Positions 40,366-48,644 of a stretch of 57,529 nucleotides of DNA are shown here, piece after piece (within the stretch, counting starts at the first letter, position 1; each line of letters starts with the position of its first letter). The position numbers were made by a program, and so were the translations under genes. The notes below the pieces were generated by a model, which was not told where the DNA came from, made no database searches, and was given only the letters and a program-made list of their open reading frames with translations. The DNA comes from UBA1822 sp963634795. GTDB taxonomy: Bacteria > Bacillota > Negativicutes > Veillonellales > Dialisteraceae. Location of the stretch: contig CAVHDO010000002.1 in assembly GCA_963634795.1 (NCBI GenBank), positions 1-57,529 of the forward strand. Direction: 5' to 3'.

Positions 40366-41913
40366 ATGATCGACACCAATGACAGCGAATTCCTTAGCAG
40401 AATTGAAGACAAATCTTTGCTCTCCAAAGTCTGCGACGCGAAGACCGCGGCAGCGATGATCAAGGCGGGCGACATTATCGGCATCTCCGGCTTTACGCCG
40501 TGCGGATATCCGAAAATCACCATGCATGAACTCGCTGAAAGAATGAAAGCCAATCCGTTTAAGGTCGATGTTTGGACCGGCGCATCCACCGGCAGCCAGA
40601 TCGACAAGGAATTGGTTGAAGCAGGCGGCGTGCGTCTCCGTACCCCGTATCAGACCAATGCGGTGCTCCGCAAAGCCATCAACAGCGGTGATTTGGGTTA
40701 CTGCGATCTGCATCTGAGCCATTCTGCCCAGCAGTTCCGTGAAGGTTTCTTCTCCAATGCGGCAGGCGAACGCGTCACCGGTCCGGATTTTGCGGTTATC
40801 GAAGTCTGCAAAATCACCAAAGAAGGCGGCCTCGTTTTGACCACGGCGATTGGGAACAGCCCTGTTTTTATCAGCCAGGCGAAGAAAGTCATTATCGAAG
40901 TGAATACCACGCAGCCGGTCGCTCTCGAAGGCATGCATGATATTTATGAAATGCCGAATCCGCCGCATCGCAAGCCGATTCCGATTACGGCGGCGGGCGA
41001 CCGCATCGGCACGACTTATGTCCCGTGCGATCCGTCCAAGATTGTGGCCATTGTTCCGTGCGATCTGCCCGATGTCACCCGTGATTTGGCTCCGCTCGAT
41101 GACGACGCGACGAAGATGGGCGACAACTTGGTCGAATTCCTGACGAATGAAGTGAAACACGGCCGTCTGCCGGAAAATCTGCTTCCGCTTCAGTCCGGCG
41201 TGGGCAATGTGGCGAATGCCGTCATCAACGGCCTCGTTCGTTCCAGCTTCCGGAACCTTTCCGTATACACCGAAGTTATCCAGGACGGCATGTTTGACTT
41301 GATTGACGGCGGCAAGATCGATATGATCTCCGGTACGTCTCTCTCTCCGTCTCCGGCCGGCCTGCAGCGTTTCTATGATAATATCGATGAATATCGTAAG
41401 AAAATCATTCTTCGTCCGCAAGAAATTTCCAATAATGGCGAAGTTGTCCGTCGTATCGGCGTCATCGGCATGAATACCGCTTTGGAAATGGATATTTACG
41501 GGCATGTCAATTCCACGCATACCTCCGGCACCAAGATGATGAACGGGATCGGTGGCTCCGGCGACTTTGCGCGTAATGCGTTTCTGTCCTGCTTCTTCTG
41601 CCACAGTGTGGCGAAGGGCGGCGCGATTTCCGCTATCGTTCCGATGTGCACGCATATCGATCATACCGAACATGATACCCATGTCTTCATCTCTGAAAAC
41701 GGCGTGGCGGATGTTCGCGGCTTGACTCCGAAGGAAAGAGCGAAAGTCATCATCAATAATGTCGCTCATCCGTCTTATCGCGATCAGCTGTTGGATTACT
41801 TCAACGAAGCTTGTAAAGTTTGCGGCAATTCGCAGACCCCGCACATTCTCTCCAAAGCGTTTGCTTTCCATGAAAGCCTGGCAGAGAATGGCACCATGCT
41901 TTTCAAGAAATAA
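40366..41913 (+). CDS. Succinate (propionyl-CoA:succinate) CoA-transferase
   Basis: A 515-residue class I CoA-transferase of the Cat1/acetyl-CoA hydrolase-transferase family. It moves CoA from propionyl-CoA (or acetyl-CoA) to succinate, starting the pathway encoded downstream. Key segments are GDIIGISGFTPCGYPK near the N-terminus, VYTEVIQDGMFDLIDGG with the likely catalytic Glu, and the CoA-loop GIGGSGDFARNAFLS. The ATG at 40366 is 9 nt after GGGAGG; an ATG directly abutting that site (40357) was rejected. Context strongly favours propionyl-CoA:succinate transfer. Codon use is that of a highly expressed gene. Confidence 0.92.
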   Translation: MIDTNDSEFLSRIEDKSLLSKVCDAKTAAAMIKAGDIIGISGFTPCGYPKITMHELAERMKANPFKVDVWTGASTGSQIDKELVEAGGVRLRTPYQTNAVLRKAINSGDLGYCDLHLSHSAQQFREGFFSNAAGERVTGPDFAVIEVCKITKEGGLVLTTAIGNSPVFISQAKKVIIEVNTTQPVALEGMHDIYEMPNPPHRKPIPITAAGDRIGTTYVPCDPSKIVAIVPCDLPDVTRDLAPLDDDATKMGDNLVEFLTNEVKHGRLPENLLPLQSGVGNVANAVINGLVRSSFRNLSVYTEVIQDGMFDLIDGGKIDMISGTSLSPSPAGLQRFYDNIDEYRKKIILRPQEISNNGEVVRRIGVIGMNTALEMDIYGHVNSTHTSGTKMMNGIGGSGDFARNAFLSCFFCHSVAKGGAISAIVPMCTHIDHTEHDTHVFISENGVADVRGLTPKERAKVIINNVAHPSYRDQLLDYFNEACKVCGNSQTPHILSKAFAFHESLAENGTMLFKK

Positions 41914-42151
41914 TAAAAACATCCCATCTTGAAAAGACACACTTGTTGATTGTCCGCTTCGGCGGTCATCATATACATAGCTCCCAAGGGTCTCCCGCGG
42001 CGCTTTGGCCTCGCGGGGCGCCCTTTCGGATCTATACTCGGGAACATTTCGGTTTCGGATACATTAGAAGACAGAAAATGCGCAATGTATTCACCGGAAA
42101 TCGGAAAGGTTTCCTTCACCATTTATTTTTCAATAGGAGGAAGATGAACCT
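41914..42151 (+). other. Gap between CoA-transferase and mutase genes
   Basis: 238 bp without a gene. It contains a TCCGC-TTCG-GCGGT hairpin (41952) and a stronger GC-rich fold around 41990-42030, with no T-run, so these look like processing or stability elements rather than terminators. The mutase Shine-Dalgarno ATAGGAGGAAG is at the end. Confidence 0.5.
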
Positions 42152-43798
42152 ATGGCAAACGAATCCCTGAAAGCCAAACTCGCAGCGTATGAGGAAGCTT
42201 ATGCAAAAGCGTGCGCAAAGACTCCCGAAAGAGTCGGGCTGAAATTCAACAAACTGTACACCCCGCTTGATATCGAAGGTTTCGATTATGAAAAAGACCT
42301 AGGTTTCCCGGGTGAATATCCTTACACCCGCGGTGTACAGCCGACCATGTATCGCGGTCGTCTTTGGACCATGCGCATGTATGCAGGCTTTGCAACTGCC
42401 GAAGAATCCAACAAGCGTTATCGCTATTTGATTGAAAACGGCGGATCCGGCCTCTCCTGCGCCTTTGACCTTCCGACCCAGATCGGCTATGACTCCGACG
42501 ATTCCATCGCTCAGGGCGAAATCGGTAAAGTCGGCGTGGCCATCGACACCCTCAAGGATATGGAAATCCTGTTCGACCAGATCGATCTCGGTAAAGTTTC
42601 CACGTCCATGACCATCAACGCTCCGGCGTCCGTACTGCTCGCCATGTACATCGCCGTTGCGGAAAAGCAGGGCGTACCGGCTGATCAGCTCCGCGGCACG
42701 ATTCAGAATGATATTCTGAAAGAATACGCTGCTCGCGGCACCTACATTTTCCCGGTCAAACCGTCCATGCGTCTGATCACCAACATTTTTGAATACTGCT
42801 CCCAGAATGTACCGAAGTGGAACACGATTTCCATTTCCGGCTACCATATCCGTGAAGCAGGCTCCACGGCTGCACAGGAAATCGCATTCACGATTGCCGA
42901 CGGCATCGCTTACATCGAAGCAGCTTTGAAAGCGGGTCTTCATATCGATGACTTCGCAGGCCGCCTCTCCTTCTTCTGGAACGCTCACAACAACGTCCTC
43001 GAAGAAGTCGCGAAATTCCGTGCATCCCGTCGTCTGTGGGCTTCCATCCTGAAAGAACGTTTCGGCGCTCAGAAGGCGAAGTCCATGCAGCTTCGTGTTC
43101 ATACCCAGACTGCAGGCTCCATGCTGACCGCTCAGCAGCCGAACAACAACATTGTCCGCGTTGCTCTGCAGACTGCTGCCGCTGTCATGGGTGGCACCCA
43201 GTCCCTGCACACCAACTCCCGTGATGAAGCACTTGCTCTTCCGACCACGGAATCCGTCACCATTGCTCTGCGCACGCAGCAGATCGTGGCGTACGAATCC
43301 GGTCTGGCTGACGTAGTCGATCCGCTCGGCGGCTCCTACTATGTCGAAGCGATGACCAACGCGATCGAAAAAGAAGCTCGTGAATACATCGCGAAGATTG
43401 ATGAAATGGGTGGTGCCGTCGAAGCTATCGACAAGGGCTACATCCAGAAAGAAATCCAGGATTCTGCTTATGCTTGGCAGATGGCTGTTGAATCCGGCGA
43501 AAAAGTCATCGTCGGCGTCAACAAGTTCACCATGGAAGAACCGCCGGTCGAAGGTTTGCTTCGCATCGACGCTTCCGCGGGCGAATTCCAGAAGAGCAAG
43601 CTCGCCAAAGTCAAAGCGGAACGCGACAACGCAAAAGTTCAGGAAGAACTTGCGAAACTCAAAGTGGCAGCTGCCGATGAATCCGTCAACCTGATGCCGG
43701 TCATTCTCGACTGCGTACGTGCGTACTGCTCGCTGGGCGAAATCTGCGGCGTACTCCGTCAGGTCTTCGGCGAATACAAAGCAAAAGCACTTCTCTAA
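42152..43798 (+). CDS. Methylmalonyl-CoA mutase, catalytic (large) chain
   Basis: A 548-residue TIM-barrel part of the B12 mutase that interconverts succinyl-CoA and (R)-methylmalonyl-CoA. Conserved motifs are FPGEYPYTRGVQPTMY, WTMRMYAGFATAEESNKRY, GLSCAFDLPTQIGYDSDD, SISGYHIREAGSTAAQE (substrate-contacting His) and LRVHTQTAGSMLTAQQPNNN. It ends without the cobalamin-binding domain, which is the next gene, so the enzyme is of the split type. It follows AGGAGGAAGATGAACCT. Methylmalonyl rather than another acyl mutase is favoured by the epimerase and decarboxylase genes downstream. Confidence 0.94.
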   Translation: MANESLKAKLAAYEEAYAKACAKTPERVGLKFNKLYTPLDIEGFDYEKDLGFPGEYPYTRGVQPTMYRGRLWTMRMYAGFATAEESNKRYRYLIENGGSGLSCAFDLPTQIGYDSDDSIAQGEIGKVGVAIDTLKDMEILFDQIDLGKVSTSMTINAPASVLLAMYIAVAEKQGVPADQLRGTIQNDILKEYAARGTYIFPVKPSMRLITNIFEYCSQNVPKWNTISISGYHIREAGSTAAQEIAFTIADGIAYIEAALKAGLHIDDFAGRLSFFWNAHNNVLEEVAKFRASRRLWASILKERFGAQKAKSMQLRVHTQTAGSMLTAQQPNNNIVRVALQTAAAVMGGTQSLHTNSRDEALALPTTESVTIALRTQQIVAYESGLADVVDPLGGSYYVEAMTNAIEKEAREYIAKIDEMGGAVEAIDKGYIQKEIQDSAYAWQMAVESGEKVIVGVNKFTMEEPPVEGLLRIDASAGEFQKSKLAKVKAERDNAKVQEELAKLKVAAADESVNLMPVILDCVRAYCSLGEICGVLRQVFGEYKAKALL

Positions 43799-43826
43799 TA
43801 ATTGGACTTTCTGGAGGTAATCAACA

Positions 43827-44219
43827 ATGGCAGATAAAATGATCAGAGTACTCGTTGCAAAACCGGGCCTCGACGGCCATGACCGCGGCGCTAAAGTTGT
43901 CGCTCGCGCTCTCCGTGATGCCGGTATGGAAGTTATTTACACCGGTCTCCGTCAGACCCCGGATCAAATCGTAGAAGCAGCAGACGCCGAAGACGTCAAT
44001 GTCGTGGCTCTCTCCCTGCTCTCCGGTGCTCACAATACCCTTTTCCCGGAAATCGTAGAAAAGCTCAAAGCAAAAGGAATGGGCGATGTCCTCGTTATCG
44101 GCGGCGGCGTCATTCCGGCTGCAGATATTCCCGGCCTCGAAAAAGCCGGTGTCAAAGCCGTCTTCACTCCGGGAACTCCGACCAAGACCATCATCGATTT
44201 CATCAAAGAAAACGTCTAA
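43827..44219 (+). CDS. Methylmalonyl-CoA mutase, cobalamin-binding (small) chain
   Basis: A 130-residue stand-alone B12-binding domain. The D16-x-H18-x-x-G21 motif is in KPGLDGHDRGAKVVAR, with His18 the lower axial cobalt ligand. ALSLLSGAHNTLFPEI and VIGGGVIPAADIPGLEKAGV complete the Rossmann-like fold. It is 28 bp after the catalytic chain and pairs with it to form the active mutase. It begins after CTGGAGGTAATCAACA. Confidence 0.95.
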   Translation: MADKMIRVLVAKPGLDGHDRGAKVVARALRDAGMEVIYTGLRQTPDQIVEAADAEDVNVVALSLLSGAHNTLFPEIVEKLKAKGMGDVLVIGGGVIPAADIPGLEKAGVKAVFTPGTPTKTIIDFIKENV

Positions 44220-44319
44220 TCGAGAGATCAGTCGGTTAAATTAAGTCATTCAGTTGCGGCGGGGCTGCCGTGTGGTGGCCCCTTCCAACTTGACTACTCT
44301 TACGAAAGGTAAAAAAGTT

Positions 44320-45258
44320 ATGGAATTCTCTATGGAAGATTTCTGGAAAGGTTCCAGACGTGCCTTAGCAAGAGCGATAACCATCGTAGAAAACGAGCGG
44401 GATGGCTATGAAGAGATCATGAAAGAGATCTATCACCATACCGGTCGTGCACAGGTCATCGGTGTTACCGGTGCGCCTGGTGCGGGTAAGAGCACACTGT
44501 CAGACCAACTTGTGAAATTCTACCGGAAAATGGGCAAAACAGTCGGAGTTTGCGCGATTGACCCGACAAGTCCATTCAGCGGCGGCGCCATCTTGGGCGA
44601 CCGTATCCGTATGAATGATCTGACCTTGGATCAGGGTGTTTACATCCGCAGCATGGGTACGCGTGGCAGTCTGGGCGGTTTGTCCAGGAAAACAACGGAT
44701 GCTGTCAAACTGATGGACGCATGGGGAATCGATGTCATTTTCATCGAGACCGTAGGCGTCGGACAGTCTGAAGTAGATATAGTCAAGAATGCGGATACAA
44801 CACTGGTTGTGCTCGTACCCGGACTGGGCGACGACATTCAGGCCATCAAGGCGGGGATTTTGGAAATCGGTGATGTTTTCACCATCAACAAGTGCGACCG
44901 CGACGGATCCGACCGTCTCAATATCGAAATTGAGATGATGCTGGATTTGGGCGAAGCACAGGATTGGCGGCCTCCGATTGAAAGAACCATCGCCAGCGAG
45001 GGACAGGGCGTCGAAGACGTCGTGAATTCCCTGAATGAACATCGCAAATATCTTGAAGAATCCGGTCTGCTCGAAGAAAGACGCCGTGAACGCGTCAAGA
45101 CCGAGCTGGGCGAGATGATTCATGATCGCATCTCCCGTCGTGTGTTGGGTGAAATCACCCAGACGGGCAAATTCGCCGACTACGTGGAACAAGTCTATGA
45201 ACGGCAAACCGATCCGTACACAGTCGTTGATTCCATTGTAGGAGATATATTAAAATAA
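44320..45258 (+). CDS. meaB: Methylmalonyl-CoA mutase-associated GTPase MeaB
   Basis: A 312-residue G3E-type GTPase chaperone that gates cobalamin loading and protects the mutase from inactivation. Walker A is TGAPGAGKS (residues 50-58). Further motifs are CAIDPTSPFSGGAILGDRIR, the MGTRGSLGGLS switch, FIETVGVGQSEVDI (G3-like region), NKCDRDG (G4) and a C-terminal dimerisation helix. The ATG at 44320 (MEFSMEDFW) was chosen because AAAGGT precedes it and the upstream extension has no family similarity. Confidence 0.95.
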   Translation: MEFSMEDFWKGSRRALARAITIVENERDGYEEIMKEIYHHTGRAQVIGVTGAPGAGKSTLSDQLVKFYRKMGKTVGVCAIDPTSPFSGGAILGDRIRMNDLTLDQGVYIRSMGTRGSLGGLSRKTTDAVKLMDAWGIDVIFIETVGVGQSEVDIVKNADTTLVVLVPGLGDDIQAIKAGILEIGDVFTINKCDRDGSDRLNIEIEMMLDLGEAQDWRPPIERTIASEGQGVEDVVNSLNEHRKYLEESGLLEERRRERVKTELGEMIHDRISRRVLGEITQTGKFADYVEQVYERQTDPYTVVDSIVGDILK

Positions 45259-45276
45259 TTCAAAGGAGGAATTATT

Positions 45277-45723
45277 ATGGCATTCAAAGTATTGTGTGTC
45301 GACCATGTAGGCGTAGCAGTTGCTGATCTGCAGGCTTCCAAGCAAATGGCTATGGAAGTCCTCGGCCTGAAACCGTTGATGGATGATGAAACTGTCGAAG
45401 AACAGCATGTCACCACCAGCTTCTTCAAACCGTCCGCACAGTCCGAAGCTTGCGAACTCGAATTCCTGGGATCCACCACGGAAGACGGCCCGATCGCCAA
45501 GTACATTGCGGGCAACGGCGGCAAAAACGGCTATCAGCATGTAGCTCTTCGCGTCGATGACATCGCGGCGGCTCTTGCCGATCTCGATGCGAAAGGCGTT
45601 CGCCTCATCGACAAGAAATGGCGCGTAGGCGCAGGCGGCTGCCACATTGCATTCTTGCATCCGAAAGCTACGACCGGCGTTTTGATCGAACTGACCGAAC
45701 GTCCCGGCGGTCCTTCCTTCTGA
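45277..45723 (+). CDS. mce: Methylmalonyl-CoA epimerase
   Basis: A 148-residue VOC-fold metalloenzyme that interconverts (R)- and (S)-methylmalonyl-CoA. Metal ligands are in VDHVGVAV (His10), NGYQHVALRVDDI (His) and the C-terminal GVLIELTER (Glu). The family segment WRVGAGGCHIAFLHPKATTGV is present. It starts after CAAAGGAGGAATTATT, 18 bp from meaB. Confidence 0.96.
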   Translation: MAFKVLCVDHVGVAVADLQASKQMAMEVLGLKPLMDDETVEEQHVTTSFFKPSAQSEACELEFLGSTTEDGPIAKYIAGNGGKNGYQHVALRVDDIAAALADLDAKGVRLIDKKWRVGAGGCHIAFLHPKATTGVLIELTERPGGPSF

Positions 45724-45761
45724 TCTGAATAGAGAAATCTTTATAAATTCAGAAACGGAAC

Positions 45762-45786
45762 GGCTCTGTCCGTATCTGTCAGAGCC
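45762..45786 (+). other. Intercistronic hairpin before mmdA
   Basis: GGCTCTG (45762-45768) and CAGAGCC (45780-45786) form a perfect 7-bp stem with an 11-base loop. There is no T-run, so it is more likely an mRNA processing or stability element than a terminator. Confidence 0.6.
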
Positions 45787-45821
45787 CCCTTGTGAAGGGA
45801 AAGTATTTTGGAGGTGTAAGA

Positions 45822-47351
45822 ATGTTATCTGTTGCAGAAAGAATTGAACTCCTGCACAAAAACCTTGACCATGTCGAGGCAATGGGCGGAGAAAAAGGCG
45901 TGGAGAAGCAGCATAGCAAAGGCAAGCTGACCGCTCGCGAAAGACTTGCCAAGCTCTTTGACGAAGGCTCCTTTGTCGAAGTCGATGCGCTCGTCAAATC
46001 CCGCTGCCACAACTTCGGCCAGGAAAAGAAAGATCTCCCGGGCGAAGGCGTTGTCACCGGCTACGGCACTGTCGACGGCCGTCTCGTATTTGCATTCGCG
46101 CAGGACTTCACCGTCGAAGGCGGCTCCCTTGGCGAAATGCATGCGGCCAAGATTGTGCACGTACAGGAACTCGCTCTCAAAGTCGGCGCTCCTTGCGTAG
46201 GCTTGAACGATTCCGGCGGAGCTCGTATCCAGGAAGCTGTCGATGCTCTCTCCGGCTACGGCAAAATTTTCTGGAACAACACCGTTGCTTCCGGCGTCAT
46301 CCCGCAGATCTCCGCGATTATGGGACCGTCCGCAGGCGGCGCTGTGTACTCCCCGGCTCTGACCGACTTCATCTACATGGTGAAGGGCACCAGCCAGATG
46401 TTCCTCACCGGCCCGGCGGTTGTCGAATCCGTCACCGGCGAAAAGATCACCGCGGAAGCTCTGGGCGGCGCTGTGACGCACAACACCATTTCCGGTGTCG
46501 CGCAGTTCGCGGCAGAGAACGATGACGACTGCATCAGCCAGATTCGTTATCTCCTCTCCTTCCTCCCGAGCAACAACATGGAAGACGCTCCGATCGTGGA
46601 TACCACCGATTCCCCGACCCGTACGGAAGAATCCCTGAACACGATTATGCCGGAAAATGCGAACGCTCCGTATGATATGTACAAAGTCATCGCGGCAATC
46701 GTCGATAACGGTGAATACTATGATGTCGCCAAAGATTGGGCGAAAAACATCATCACCTGCTTCGCTCGCATGGACGGCCAGACCGTCGGCATCATTGCGA
46801 ACCAGCCTTCCTTTATGGCCGGCTGCCTCGACTACAATGCGTCCGACAAATCGTCCCGTTTCATTCGCTTCTGCGATGCGTTCAACATTCCGCTTTTGAA
46901 CATCGTCGACGTTCCCGGATTCCTTCCGGGCAAACAGCAGGAATATGCCGGCGTCATTCGTCACGGCGCGAAAATGCTGTTTGCATACTGCGAAGCGACC
47001 GTTCCGAAGGTCACGCTCATCATCCGCAAAGCATACGGCGGTTCCTACATCGCTATGTGCTCCCGCGAACAGGGCGCCGATCAGGTATTTGCTTGGCCGA
47101 CGGCTGAAATCGCCGTTATGGGCCCGGCCGGTGCCGCGAACATCATCTTCAAGAAAGATCCGGAGAAAGAGAAACGCACCGAAGAATACGTCGCAGAATT
47201 CGCGACTCCTTACAAAGCTGCAGAACGTGGCTATGTAGATGCAGTCATTGAACCGAAAGATTCCCGTCCGTACATCATCAATGCTTTGGCGATGCTCGCC
47301 AGCAAGAGAGAGCTTCATCCGGCGAAGAAACACGGAAATATTCCGCTGTAA
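45822..47351 (+). CDS. mmdA: Methylmalonyl-CoA decarboxylase, alpha (carboxyltransferase) subunit
   Basis: A 509-residue carboxyltransferase that moves the carboxyl of (S)-methylmalonyl-CoA to biotin on MmdC, releasing propionyl-CoA. It has the two crotonase-like halves of the acyl-CoA carboxylase beta family: KGKLTARERLAKLFDEGSF, GGSLGEMHAAKIV, GLNDSGGARIQEAV and GPSAGGAVYSPALTDFIYM in the first; FLPGKQQEYAGVIRHGAKML, RKAYGGSYIAMCS and AEIAVMGPAGAANIIF in the second. The ATG at 45822 follows TTTGGAGGTGTAAGA. Confidence 0.95.
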   Translation: MLSVAERIELLHKNLDHVEAMGGEKGVEKQHSKGKLTARERLAKLFDEGSFVEVDALVKSRCHNFGQEKKDLPGEGVVTGYGTVDGRLVFAFAQDFTVEGGSLGEMHAAKIVHVQELALKVGAPCVGLNDSGGARIQEAVDALSGYGKIFWNNTVASGVIPQISAIMGPSAGGAVYSPALTDFIYMVKGTSQMFLTGPAVVESVTGEKITAEALGGAVTHNTISGVAQFAAENDDDCISQIRYLLSFLPSNNMEDAPIVDTTDSPTRTEESLNTIMPENANAPYDMYKVIAAIVDNGEYYDVAKDWAKNIITCFARMDGQTVGIIANQPSFMAGCLDYNASDKSSRFIRFCDAFNIPLLNIVDVPGFLPGKQQEYAGVIRHGAKMLFAYCEATVPKVTLIIRKAYGGSYIAMCSREQGADQVFAWPTAEIAVMGPAGAANIIFKKDPEKEKRTEEYVAEFATPYKAAERGYVDAVIEPKDSRPYIINALAMLASKRELHPAKKHGNIPL

Positions 47352-47394
47352 TAGGTAGCCGTTTGAAATATAATCAAAGAAAGGATGGGGACAA

Positions 47395-47694
47395 ATGGAC
47401 ATGTCTATTGCCATTAGCGGCGCAGCTGCCGTACTGTCATTGATTTGCCTCGTGATGCTCAATGGTATCAACAGCAAACTCAATGCAGGGGCGGCCAAAC
47501 CGGCTGCCAAAGCAGCAGCGGCTCCCGCACCGGTTGCCAAAGCGGCACCGGCTGCCGACAATGGCGCTGTCGTAGCAGCTATCGCAGCAGCCCTCGTTTG
47601 TATGGGCGGCGGCGAAGTGGCTTCCATTCGTCTGGCACAGAAAAACGTCGGATGGACCGCAGCGGCACACATTGCCGGTGTAGAGCAGTTTTGA
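47395..47694 (+). CDS. mmdD: Methylmalonyl-CoA decarboxylase, delta subunit
   Basis: A 99-residue small membrane subunit of the OadG/MmdD type that holds the sodium-pump complex together. It has an N-terminal helix (AISGAAAVLSLICLVMLNGI), an Ala/Pro/Lys-rich linker and a C-terminal conserved block (GAVVAAIAAALVCMGGGEVA, RLAQKNVGWTAAAHIAG). It lies between mmdA and mmdC, as in Veillonella-type loci. Confidence 0.85.
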   Translation: MDMSIAISGAAAVLSLICLVMLNGINSKLNAGAAKPAAKAAAAPAPVAKAAPAADNGAVVAAIAAALVCMGGGEVASIRLAQKNVGWTAAAHIAGVEQF

Positions 47695-47728
47695 TTGATT
47701 CTGAATCATTATTAAGGAGAGAAAGACA

Positions 47729-48145
47729 ATGAGAAAACTCACAGTAACCGTAAACGGTGTAGCTTACAATGTTGAAATCAATGATGGTTGCGCTTGCGCA
47801 GCGGCTCCGGCGGCAGCTCCGGCTCCGGCGGCAGCTCCCGCATCGGCAGCAGCTCCGGCTCCGGCCGCGGCTCCGGCTCCGGCGGCTGAACCGGCTCCGG
47901 CAGCAGCAGCTCCGGCAGCAGTAGCAGCAGGTGAAACCTCCGTTGATTCCCCGATGCCGGGCAAGATCACCTCCATCGCGAAGAAAGTCGGCGACGCCGT
48001 CAGCGAAGGTGATGAAGTCATGGTTCTCGAAGCAATGAAGATGGGCAACCCGATCATGGCTCCGTGCTCCGGCACCATTAAGTCCATTGCCGTACAGGTC
48101 GGCCTGTCCGTCCAGGGCGGCGATCAGCTGTTCGTTATCGGCTAA
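47729..48145 (+). CDS. mmdC: Methylmalonyl-CoA decarboxylase, biotin carrier (gamma) subunit
   Basis: A 138-residue biotin carrier. A short N-terminal domain (MRKLTVTVNGVAYNVEINDG) is joined by a flexible Ala/Pro linker at about 22-67, built from repeated GCTCCGGC codon units, to a biotinyl domain with the acceptor Lys104 in EAMKMGNP. It carries carboxyl groups from MmdA to the membrane decarboxylase MmdB. mmdB is not downstream: the operon ends here with a terminator. Confidence 0.95.
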   Translation: MRKLTVTVNGVAYNVEINDGCACAAAPAAAPAPAAAPASAAAPAPAAAPAPAAEPAPAAAAPAAVAAGETSVDSPMPGKITSIAKKVGDAVSEGDEVMVLEAMKMGNPIMAPCSGTIKSIAVQVGLSVQGGDQLFVIG

Positions 48146-48162
48146 TCGGAAACCAAAATCAG

Positions 48163-48190
48163 AAAAGCAGCGCTTCGGCGCTGTTTTTTT
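48163..48190 (+). terminator. Terminator of the succinate-propionate cluster
   Basis: CAGCGC-TTCG-GCGCTG (48168-48183), a UUCG tetraloop hairpin followed by seven T. Confidence 0.92.
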
Positions 48191-48318
48191 GTGGGCAAGA
48201 TCGCAGATGAAACAGGTTTTGACAAAATTTTGACAGAGGGCGAAAGAGCATTGAAAGATGAAATATCTCAATCCCTATATTGTCAAATTTTTTCGTGTTC
48301 GTCATTTTTTTGGAGGTA
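48191..48318. other. Short intergenic stretch before MITE copy 2
   Basis: No gene is seen in this AT-rich stretch. Confidence 0.5.
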
Positions 48319-48477
48319 AGGAAGCGCTGATTCAATCGTTATCTGATTTTGTGAAGCATAATGATGTAAGGCAAGGGAAAAGGTGACGCGAATAGTGAAC
48401 TATTTAAGGAATTTGCAGGCGCACGCATTGCATAATTATGCTGCAAAATAAGATTCTTTGATTGAATCAGTGGTTCC
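48319..48477. mobile_element. MITE-like element, copy 2 (about 159 bp, inverted)
   Basis: Starts AGGAAGCGCTGATTCAATCG and ends GATTGAATCAGTGGTTCC; the right repeat has two mismatches. The interior is clearly homologous to the reverse complement of the copy at 38461-38621, sharing for example TTTAAGGAAT, GCATTGCATAATTATGC and AAAATAAGATTCTT. It sits 167 bp from the 3' end of the AT-rich acyltransferase pair. Confidence 0.82.
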
Positions 48478-48644
48478 GTAATGATTATAGGGGAATGATT
48501 GACGATATGTATGAAATCAGTCATTTACAGTTTGATTTTTTTGCCGGAGACAGCCGGATTAAGAAAGAAGTGGGAAACAAAAAGAGGACGCCACATATTT
48601 CGGTGGAATCCTCTTTTGATTTGGGAATTGTTATGGAGCGACGT

